Positions 25,011 to 31,814 of a stretch of DNA of 64,000 nucleotides are shown piece after piece. The translations under genes and the position numbers were made by a program. Origin of the DNA: Collinsella tanakaei (lineage in GTDB: Bacteria > Actinomycetota > Coriobacteriia > Coriobacteriales > Coriobacteriaceae). Where the stretch lies: contig NZ_JACJMB010000009.1 of the NCBI RefSeq assembly GCF_016902615.1, positions 1 through 64,000 of the forward strand, written 5' to 3'. Position 1 is the first letter of the stretch. Every line of letters begins with the position of its first letter. A model generated the notes under the pieces. That model was not told where the DNA came from and searched no databases. It was given only the letters and a program-made list of their open reading frames with translations.

Positions 25011-25874
25011 TTAGGAGCGGGTGTTTCCGGGGATGCGCGCCTTGCCCTTGCGCTCGCGGTTGCGGAAGTTCTCGACGGCGGCCTCCATGCCGAGGGGCAC
25101 GTAGTCGAGCGAGAAGAGGTCGGCGGGCAGGTAGCACATGAGGCTTTGCTCCGCGTCGCGTCCGCGCTGGATGCCGGCGGCGTCGGGTTCGCTGCCCGGC
25201 TCGGCGCAGATGCCGAAGACCGTGGCGCCACGCTCGGTGAGACGGCGCTCGTACTCGGTGACAGGGGTTTCCGGATGGTCGGCGCGCGTGTCAGAAGAGG
25301 CCCATCTGATTGTGTACCCTGCGGCTTTGAACTGGCCTTTGGCGTATTCCCACAGCGGCTGGCTGTCGGTGCGCAGCGTGATGGTTGCGCCCGGCGCAAG
25401 CAGGCGGCGGAATCCGAGGAGATGGTCGACATTGACCAGGCGACGCCGCGCATGGTGGCGCTTCGGATAGGGGGTGGGGAAGTTCAGCGTGATGGCGGAA
25501 AGCTCGCCTTCGCAGAATATCTCGGGGAGCGCGTTCGCACCGCGCGGAACGATGACCATGTTGCGCAGCCCCTCGTCGCACGCGCGCTGGGCGGCATAGG
25601 CGATGCAGATGGGCTCGACGTCCATGCCGATGAACAGGATATCGGGGTACAGCTGTGCGCACTGGGCGATAAAGGCGCCCTTGCCGCAGCCAAGATCGAG
25701 CCTGACCTCTCGAAAGCGGTCGCGCCCGTCAGAACGCTGCGGGTCGATGGGCCAGCAGGCCTGCGCCCATCGGCCTACGAGACCCGGTGCGTTCGTCTCG
25801 ATGGCGTCGGCGTAGCGCTCGAGGCGCTCGTCGAGATCGAAGTTCTTCGGCGTGCGGATATGCGTGAGGCCCAT
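25011..25874 (-). CDS. trmB: tRNA (guanine46-N7)-methyltransferase
   Basis: A 287-residue TrmB. SAM motif I is LDLGCGKGAFIAQCA near residue 63, followed by FIGMDVEPICIAYA. The active-site segment is ITLNFPTPYPKRHHARRR, matching the family NFPDPWPKKRH.KRR pattern. TLRTDSQPLWEYA and ASSDTRAD...PVTEYERRL complete the match. It forms m7G46 in tRNA variable loops. The ATG at 25874 follows GAAGGGGAGCCC. The C-terminal 60 residues beyond the core are an extension. It lies downstream of the GNAT and Trm9-like genes on the same strand, in a tRNA-modification neighbourhood. Confidence 0.93.
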   Translation of the reverse strand: MGLTHIRTPKNFDLDERLERYADAIETNAPGLVGRWAQACWPIDPQRSDGRDRFREVRLDLGCGKGAFIAQCAQLYPDILFIGMDVEPICIAYAAQRACDEGLRNMVIVPRGANALPEIFCEGELSAITLNFPTPYPKRHHARRRLVNVDHLLGFRRLLAPGATITLRTDSQPLWEYAKGQFKAAGYTIRWASSDTRADHPETPVTEYERRLTERGATVFGICAEPGSEPDAAGIQRGRDAEQSLMCYLPADLFSLDYVPLGMEAAVENFRNRERKGKARIPGNTRS

Positions 25875-25923
25875 GGGCTCCCCTTCGGCGAGTATGGCGA
25901 TGCGTGAGGATTGTATACGAAGA

Positions 25924-26691
25924 TCACGCGCGCTCGATGAGATACGCGGTATACGCATGGTCGAGGGCGTATCCGAGCTGTCGGGCCAGCGTAAGCGATG
26001 CCTCCGTGTGGGCGTCCCAGCTCGCTCGGATGCCACGGGCCGCGCAGGAGAGGATGAGCGCGGCGGAGCAGGCGCGCGCCAGGCCGCGCCGGCGCCAGGC
26101 GGGGTGCGTGTCGACCTCGATCTCGATGGCAGAGCGGCTGCGGGCGTACGTCGAGGCCCCGGAGACGACGCGCCCGCTCGCCAAAGCGACGACGCCCAGG
26201 GCAGAGGTGTCGAAGCGCTCGGCAGAAGGGAACTGCGAGACCAGGTCGCAGCTCCAAGTCTCCGTGCGGCACAGCGCATACGTGGAGGCATCCAGGGGCT
26301 GCAGCACGGTGCCTTCAGGCGGGTTCGCGAGCCAGCGCAGGCGATCACAGTCAAACGCAGCGGGTGCCATCGTGGCGTAGCGCGTGTGCCGAACGAGGCC
26401 GTGCCCCGCCTGCTCCTCGAGAAGGCGGGTCCAGCCTGGGTTGCAGGGGATGAGGATCTGCGGCGACACGGGGAAGGGGCCTGCGGCCATGAGGCCCTCG
26501 AGGAAGGCGGCGCTTCGCGCTCCCGCGAGGTAGGCGAAATCGCCGAGCACGGCCGCGGCGGTGCGTGGGTCGGGTTCGCGATCGATAAGGACGCGGCCCT
26601 GTGCGCCCTCAATGCAGCTCTGGACGATGACCGGCCGCGGTGTCGCGAACAAGGGCGCCGCGATGGCGGGGTTGCGGGCGACGCGCATCAT
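25924..26691 (-). CDS. GNAT-family N-acetyltransferase
   Basis: A 255-residue protein with a C-terminal GNAT domain. The acetyl-CoA loop is EIEVDTHPAWRRRGLARACSAALI (about 190-213), and the following SWDAHTEASLTLARQLGYALD is the typical conserved helix and strand. The N-terminal 110 residues match the GNAT_acetyltr_2 style. Translation is coupled to the Trm9-like gene by an ATGA overlap. Because the partner is a probable wobble-uridine methyltransferase and Elp3 is divergent, a role in tRNA modification or protein acetylation is possible but unproven. Confidence 0.82.
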   Translation of the reverse strand: MMRVARNPAIAAPLFATPRPVIVQSCIEGAQGRVLIDREPDPRTAAAVLGDFAYLAGARSAAFLEGLMAAGPFPVSPQILIPCNPGWTRLLEEQAGHGLVRHTRYATMAPAAFDCDRLRWLANPPEGTVLQPLDASTYALCRTETWSCDLVSQFPSAERFDTSALGVVALASGRVVSGASTYARSRSAIEIEVDTHPAWRRRGLARACSAALILSCAARGIRASWDAHTEASLTLARQLGYALDHAYTAYLIERA

Positions 26692-27458
26692 GCGCCATCG
26701 CCCATACGGCAGATGAGGTAGCGGTTGAGCGCGCCGCTGCGCCCGTCTGCCGAGAAGCGGCAGACCTCATGCGCGCCCGCGTCCGCAAGATGCTCGGCGC
26801 AGGCGTCGACGTCGGCCTCGCTGAAATGGTGGCAGTAGCGCCACGCGTCGCGATCATCCTGCCAGCCGAGATAACGGTCGCCCTCATCAAGATCGGTCGT
26901 CGGCAGGCCGAAGGCGGCCGCGCGCGCATCGGCGGCGTCAGCCTTCGCGGCGAGGCGCTCGTCATCCAAAAAACGCCAGAACGACAGCGCGATGAGCCCA
27001 TGCGGGCGGGTGTGTGCGGCGAGCAGGTCGCCCACGGCGGCACGCAGCCGTGCGCCCGGCACGTGGTGCATGAAGCCGAAGCAGACGGAAAGGTCGCAGG
27101 CGGGAATGCCCGCCAGGGGGTCGTGCCCCTCCAGCAGCGCGCCCAGGATGTCCGCATGGCGATACCTCAGCGCGTCGCCGCGCGGGGCATCGGCGCTAAG
27201 CTCGTCTGCCGCGTCGACCGCCCAGCAGGCAGGCGTGGTGGCGAGGCGACTGGAGAGGAAGCGCTCGAAGCGCAGATTTCCGCAGGCGAGGTCGAGCACG
27301 CGCGGCGCATCGCATGCTGCCAGATGCGGCGCCGCCTCGTCGAGCACACGTTCCCATCCCGGCCAGGGCGCCTGCCGCGTCGCTGAAAACGAGGCGGCGT
27401 GGTCGCGGTAGAACCGGTTGTTGAGCTCGATGAGGAAGCGCGCGGTCTTGGTATCCAT
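26688..27458 (-). CDS. Trm9/ALKBH8-like tRNA wobble-uridine methyltransferase
   Basis: A 256-residue class I methyltransferase. The N-terminus NNRFYRDHAASFSATRQAPWPGW matches the Trm9/ALKBH8 element (Y....HFS.TR..PWP) closely. SAM motif I is VLDLACGN (54-61). FGFMHHVPG corresponds to the Trm9 VHHWST region, and RYCHHFSEADVDACAEHLADAG matches its RYYHLY...EL C-terminal block. Trm9 makes mcm5U from cm5U at the wobble position after Elongator has acted. Elp3 lies divergent 98 bp away, so the pair could form a bacterial cm5U/mcm5U route. The ATG at 27458 follows GGGAG. The exact product is inferred. Confidence 0.72.
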   Translation of the reverse strand: MDTKTARFLIELNNRFYRDHAASFSATRQAPWPGWERVLDEAAPHLAACDAPRVLDLACGNLRFERFLSSRLATTPACWAVDAADELSADAPRGDALRYRHADILGALLEGHDPLAGIPACDLSVCFGFMHHVPGARLRAAVGDLLAAHTRPHGLIALSFWRFLDDERLAAKADAADARAAAFGLPTTDLDEGDRYLGWQDDRDAWRYCHHFSEADVDACAEHLADAGAHEVCRFSADGRSGALNRYLICRMGDGA

Positions 27459-27556
27459 GGGTCTCCCGGCAAACGTGTGGAACATCCCCATCATAGCGCC
27501 CTGCAGGGGCCGAACGGCCCGGCCTGCCGGCACCCCCTACGCTAGAATAGCGGGCT
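27459..27556. promoter_or_regulatory. Shared divergent promoter region of the Trm9-like gene and elp3
   Basis: This is the only gap between the two divergent genes. TAGAAT at 27543-27548 lies 8 nt before the elp3 ATG, and no SD lies between, so elp3 may be transcribed as a leaderless mRNA. The -35 element is not convincing. Confidence 0.45.
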
Positions 27557-29452
27557 ATGGAGCAGATTATCTTGAACATACTCGACGCGCTCAAGCGCGG
27601 CGAGACGGTTGACGACACCGCGCTCGTGCGTCTCGTCCACGCACAGGCGAAGCGTGCGGGCGGCGATAAGCGGGCGTTCGCGAAGCGGCGCCTGCTGCCG
27701 TACTACCAGCGTGTGAAGCGCGAGGATCCCGAGCGCTGGCGCAGCTGGGGTGTCACGCCGGAGCTCGAGCGTGGCCTGTTGCGGGTCCTGCGGATGAAAC
27801 CGCGCCGCTCGGCATCGGGCGTGGCGACCATCACGGTCATCACCAAGCCGTGGCCGTGTGCAAGCGATTGCCGCTACTGTCCCTGTGACGTGCGCATGCC
27901 CAAAAGCTACCTGCACGGCGAGCCCGCATGCGCGCGGGCGGAGCAGAACTGGTTCGACCCGTACCTGCAGGTGGCGACGCGTCTCACGGCGCTCGCGCAG
28001 ATGGGGCACGCCACCGACAAGATCGAGCTCATCATCCTCGGGGGCACGTGGAGCGACTACCCGCGCGCCTACCAGATCTGGTTCGTGACCGAGCTGTTTC
28101 GCGCGCTGAACGACGATGCGATCTCGGGCGTGGCGGCGAATCCCATGCTTGCCGCACCGGGTGAGGACCCCGGAGCGGTTCTGGCGAGCGCGACCGATGT
28201 CCCCGCGGGCGTGGCGCGGCGGCGCGAGCGCTATCGCGCGCTCGGCATCCCGCGCGACGAAGACGAGCTGCACGCGCTGACCGCGGACATGCAGGCGCAG
28301 GTCAGCAGACATGTGCGCAGCTACAACGAGGCGGTTCGCGAACTCTACGGTCCGCATTCGGCATATGCGCGGCTTGCCCTCGAACAGACTGGCACGCTCG
28401 AGGAGCTCGAGCGCGTGCAGCGCGAGAACGAGCATGCGCGCCATCGCGTGGTGGGGCTCGTCGTCGAGACGCGGCCGGACGCCATCACGCCGGAGGCGCT
28501 CACGCTGATCCGGCGCCTGGGAGCCACGAAGGTGCAGATGGGCATCCAGAGCACCGATCAGGCGATCCTGGACGCCAACCGGCGCTCGATCCCGGTCGCG
28601 CGCATCGCCGAAGCGTTCTCGTGGCTGCGCGCGTTCGGCTTCAAGATCCATGCGCATGCCATGGTGAACCTGTTGGGCGCCACGCCGGCATCCGATCGCG
28701 CCGACTACCGGCGGCTCGTGGAGGACCCCGCGTTCATGCCCGACGAGGTGAAGCTCTATCCGTGCGCCCTCATCGAGGGGACGCGCCTCGGTGACGACTT
28801 CGCGCGCGGGACGTGGGCGCCCTACCGGAACGAGGAGCTCGTCGCCGTGCTGCGCGATGACGTGCTGGCGACGCCGGCGTTCTGCCGCATCTCCCGCATG
28901 ATCAGGGACTTCTCGACGCGCGACATCAAAGCGGGCAACAAGCACCCGAACCTGCGGCAGCTGGTCGAGGCGGGCATCGAGGCGGACGGGGATGCGTCCC
29001 GCGCGGTGCGCGAGATCAGGTTCCGCGAGGTCGGGACCGCGGAGGTGCCGCTCGATGAGCTCAAGCTCGAGACCTGCGCGTACACGACGGCGAACACGCG
29101 CGAGCGCTTCTTGCAGTGGGTGCTGCCCGACGGCCGCATCGCGGGCTTTTTGCGCCTGTCGCTACCAGATGCCACGTTTATCGCAGCGCATGCGGATGCG
29201 TTGCCCATAGGTGCAGGCGAGGCGATGATCCGCGAGGTCCACGTCTACGGCATGGCGACGAACGTGGGCGAGGAGGGTCGGGCGGCACAGCACCAGGGTT
29301 TGGGGCGCCGCCTGGTCGAGCGCGCCTGCGAGCTCGCGCGCGCGGCGGGCTATGAGCGCATCAACGTCATCAGCGCTGTGGGCACGCGGGAGTACTATCG
29401 GGCCCTCGGTTTTTCCGATCGCGGGCTCTATCAGCAAAAGGAGTTGTCATGA
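27557..29452 (+). CDS. elp3: Elp3-family tRNA uridine-34 modification enzyme
   Basis: A 631-residue full-length Elp3: a radical-SAM domain with the cluster cysteines at 101, 105 and 108 (CASDCRYC), followed by a GNAT domain (about 540-631, IREVHVYGMATNVGE, GLGRRLVERACELARAAGYERI, REYYRALGF). The SAM domain contains ELIILGGTWSDYP and IRDFSTRDIKAGNKHPNLRQ, as in archaeal and eukaryotic Elp3. It attaches the carboxymethyl group at C5 of wobble uridine. The stop overlaps the next gene by four bases (ATGA). It is divergent from a Trm9-like methyltransferase. Elp3 is scattered in bacteria, so this is a notable locus. Confidence 0.93.
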   Translation: MEQIILNILDALKRGETVDDTALVRLVHAQAKRAGGDKRAFAKRRLLPYYQRVKREDPERWRSWGVTPELERGLLRVLRMKPRRSASGVATITVITKPWPCASDCRYCPCDVRMPKSYLHGEPACARAEQNWFDPYLQVATRLTALAQMGHATDKIELIILGGTWSDYPRAYQIWFVTELFRALNDDAISGVAANPMLAAPGEDPGAVLASATDVPAGVARRRERYRALGIPRDEDELHALTADMQAQVSRHVRSYNEAVRELYGPHSAYARLALEQTGTLEELERVQRENEHARHRVVGLVVETRPDAITPEALTLIRRLGATKVQMGIQSTDQAILDANRRSIPVARIAEAFSWLRAFGFKIHAHAMVNLLGATPASDRADYRRLVEDPAFMPDEVKLYPCALIEGTRLGDDFARGTWAPYRNEELVAVLRDDVLATPAFCRISRMIRDFSTRDIKAGNKHPNLRQLVEAGIEADGDASRAVREIRFREVGTAEVPLDELKLETCAYTTANTRERFLQWVLPDGRIAGFLRLSLPDATFIAAHADALPIGAGEAMIREVHVYGMATNVGEEGRAAQHQGLGRRLVERACELARAAGYERINVISAVGTREYYRALGFSDRGLYQQKELS

Positions 29453-30327
29453 GGCGAACGGGCACGCGCGCCGTCAGGCGGGGTGCGGCTGCGCTTGCGC
29501 TCGCGGCTGCGGGGCTTGCGGGCGCGGTCGCGTGGGTGAAGGCCGATGCGCACCTCGCGCGCACACGGTCCGGCTGGGCGCTCATCCGCACGCGGCGCCT
29601 GCCGGACGGCACGCGCGTACGCGTGCTGCGCCAGGGCGGGGTCTACCAGTCGGCGACCTATCTCGATGAGCGGCGCTTCGAGCCGCCGTTTGCCTATCAA
29701 CGCGCCTTTGATGTCATGTTCGAGGCGGAAGGCGATATGAGGCGCGCGCGTGTCCACGGTCTCGGGAACGTGCTGGCGATCGGGGGCGGCGGGTACGCGT
29801 GGCCGAAGCATACGCTGTGCGCGCAACGCGACCTGCGGATGGACGTGGTGGAGATCGATGCCGCGGTGACGCGCATCGCCCGTCGCTGGTTTTTCGTCGA
29901 CGAGCTCGAGCGGCTCGCGTGCGGTCGTTTGCGGCTCATCGAGGCCGACGGGCGCACCTATCTGGAGGGCGCGGCGCCCGGTTCCTACGATGCGATCGTG
30001 AACGATACGTTTGCCGGCAGCGAGCCCGTGGTCGCCTTGGCCACGCGCGAGGCCATGCAAGCCGCCCATGCGTGCCTTCGCGCCGGTGGGCTCTATCTCG
30101 CCAACGTCGTCTCGCGCGACGAGGGCGAGGATCTGTCGTTTCTCCGCGACGTGGTGGCGACGTGCGCTGAGGTGTTCGCGCACGTGTGGGTGGTGCCGGC
30201 GACCGACGAGGAGCTGGGCGGCGAGGACAACTACATCGTCATCGCAAGCGACGACGCGTACCGTTTCGAGGAGGCCATTCCCTTCGATGACTCGTTTCTG
30301 GGCAATGTGATGCGCGACCGCGCATAA
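29449..30327 (+). CDS. Spermidine-synthase-like protein
   Basis: A 292-residue protein with an N-terminal hydrophobic helix (about 10-32) and a spermidine/spermine-synthase-type Rossmann domain: VLAIGGGGYAWPKHTL (cofactor loop), MDVVEIDAAVTRIARRWF, and DAIVNDTFAGSEPV. The D..Y..W polyamine-binding residues of true spermidine synthases are not evident, so it may transfer a different group. It overlaps elp3 by four bases, so it is translated with it. The link to tRNA modification is from position only. The N-terminal helix suggests membrane attachment. Confidence 0.65.
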   Translation: MRRTGTRAVRRGAAALALAAAGLAGAVAWVKADAHLARTRSGWALIRTRRLPDGTRVRVLRQGGVYQSATYLDERRFEPPFAYQRAFDVMFEAEGDMRRARVHGLGNVLAIGGGGYAWPKHTLCAQRDLRMDVVEIDAAVTRIARRWFFVDELERLACGRLRLIEADGRTYLEGAAPGSYDAIVNDTFAGSEPVVALATREAMQAAHACLRAGGLYLANVVSRDEGEDLSFLRDVVATCAEVFAHVWVVPATDEELGGEDNYIVIASDDAYRFEEAIPFDDSFLGNVMRDRA

Positions 30328-30418
30328 TGGCCAGGTGCGGGTCCGGTGCCGCTCCTTTGCGGCGTCGCTGGTATCATCGGAGTGTGATGGTCCCGAATAC
30401 TGCTTGGGGTGCTTGTTG

Positions 30419-31654
30419 ATGAAACGACGGATCGCTGCGGGTCACAGCGCGCCAGCCGTCTCGCGGCGCGGCGTCGCTGCCGGGGCGCTGCTCGCGCTCG
30501 GTGCGCTCGGGGGCTGCGCGGCGCCCGGTGCCCACCGGACGGGGGCGGATACGGCGGGCATCATCGAGCCCGCGCTCGCGACGGTGTTCGACAGCGACGT
30601 GCCCGTGTCGCGCGCCACGCTCATGATGGTGGGCGACATGCTCATTCACCAGGGCGTATGGCTTTCAGGCGAGCGCGCGGACGGCACATACAACTACGAT
30701 CATTTCTTCACGCACGTAAGCTCAGATTTCGCCGATGCGGACATCGCGATCGTGAACCAGGAGACGGTACTCGGCGGTGTCGAGCGCGGCCTGGCGAGCT
30801 TTCCCGACTTCAACAGCCCGCAGGAGCTGGGCGATGCCGAGGCGGCGGCGGGCGTCGATGTTGCCCTGAGCGCGACGAACCATGCGCTCGACCACGGTTT
30901 CGACGGTATCCGCTGGACGCTCGACTACTGGCGCGCGAACCATCCCGCGATGCTCACGCCGGGTATCGCGACCTCGCCCGAGGATGCCGAGCGCATCTGT
31001 CTCATCGAGCGCCAGGGGATGACGTTCGCCATCCTCAACTACACCGAGTTCTCCAACTACGAGCTGCCTGCTGAGTCGTGGTGCCTGCGGATGCTGCGCC
31101 ATGCGGACCTTGCCGGCGATGTCGCGCGGGCGCGCGAGCTCGGGGCCGATTTCGTGGTGGCGTGCGTGCACTGGGGGACCGAGTATGTCTACGAGCCCGA
31201 TGACGGGCAGCTGCGCTGGGCAGACGAGCTCGTTTCGGCGGGGGTCGATGCCGTGCTCGGGACGCATCCCCACGTTCTGCAGCCGGTGGATGTCTATACC
31301 GCGCCGGATGGGCGGGGCGTGCCGGTGTTCTGGTCGCTCGGCAACTTCGTGTCTTGGCAGATCGAGAAGCCGCGCATGCTCGGTGGCATGGCGAAGCTCG
31401 TGTTCGCGAAACGCTCGGACGAGCACCGGATCGTGGAATGGTCGCTCGAGCCGGTCGTGACCCATAAGGCGACCGACCCGAGCATGAGCGTGTACCGGCT
31501 TGCGGAGTATACCGAGGAGCTGGCGACGGCAAACGCCATCCGCTGGGCGGAGGGATGCGGGGACTTCACGGCCTCATTCTGCCGCGACCTCGCAGCGCAG
31601 ATCCTCGGCCCTGCCTACGACCCGACCGCGTGCATCCTGCGCGGCACGCTGTGA
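30419..31654 (+). CDS. CapA-family metallophosphatase-like lipoprotein
   Basis: A 411-residue protein with a twin-basic N-terminus, a hydrophobic core and lipobox LGGC (Cys at about 39), so it is probably lipid-anchored outside the membrane. The rest is the PGA_cap/CapA fold: MMVGDMLIHQGV, NQETVLGG, SATNHALDHG, ACVHWGTEY and LGTHPHVLQPVDVY, with FWSLGNFV, matching the metal-binding and structural residues of the calcineurin-like superfamily. CapA proteins join or anchor poly-gamma-glutamate in some species; many homologs lack that pathway, and no capBCE gene is here. The ATG at 30419 has only a weak GGGGTG ahead. Confidence 0.85.
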   Translation: MKRRIAAGHSAPAVSRRGVAAGALLALGALGGCAAPGAHRTGADTAGIIEPALATVFDSDVPVSRATLMMVGDMLIHQGVWLSGERADGTYNYDHFFTHVSSDFADADIAIVNQETVLGGVERGLASFPDFNSPQELGDAEAAAGVDVALSATNHALDHGFDGIRWTLDYWRANHPAMLTPGIATSPEDAERICLIERQGMTFAILNYTEFSNYELPAESWCLRMLRHADLAGDVARARELGADFVVACVHWGTEYVYEPDDGQLRWADELVSAGVDAVLGTHPHVLQPVDVYTAPDGRGVPVFWSLGNFVSWQIEKPRMLGGMAKLVFAKRSDEHRIVEWSLEPVVTHKATDPSMSVYRLAEYTEELATANAIRWAEGCGDFTASFCRDLAAQILGPAYDPTACILRGTL

Positions 31655-31664
31655 TGTCCTCATT

Positions 31665-31688
31665 GGGGACGGGGTAGTTTGGTGCCAC
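31665..31688. repeat. Partial copy of the 56950 repeat motif
   Basis: The stretch GGGGACGGGGTAGTTTGG closely matches one arm of the perfect palindrome at 56950-57015 (GGGACGGGGCAGTTTGG). It lies in the convergent gap between the CapA-like gene and the helicase. It looks like a dispersed repeat fragment. Confidence 0.55.
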
Positions 31689-31814
31689 GTTGTCCTCATG
31701 CGGAACAGGCCTTGCCGCCTGATGGGAAGGCATTCCAGCCGACGCGGCCCTATCGTGCGTCGCCCGAAGCACCCCGTGCGGGCGTGCCGGGCACCTCATC
31801 TTTGCGGCAGGCCA

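Noticed and set aside
30419-31654. CapA as evidence for a poly-gamma-glutamate capsule
   Set aside because: No capB, capC or capE gene is adjacent, and many CapA-fold lipoproteins have unrelated or unknown roles.
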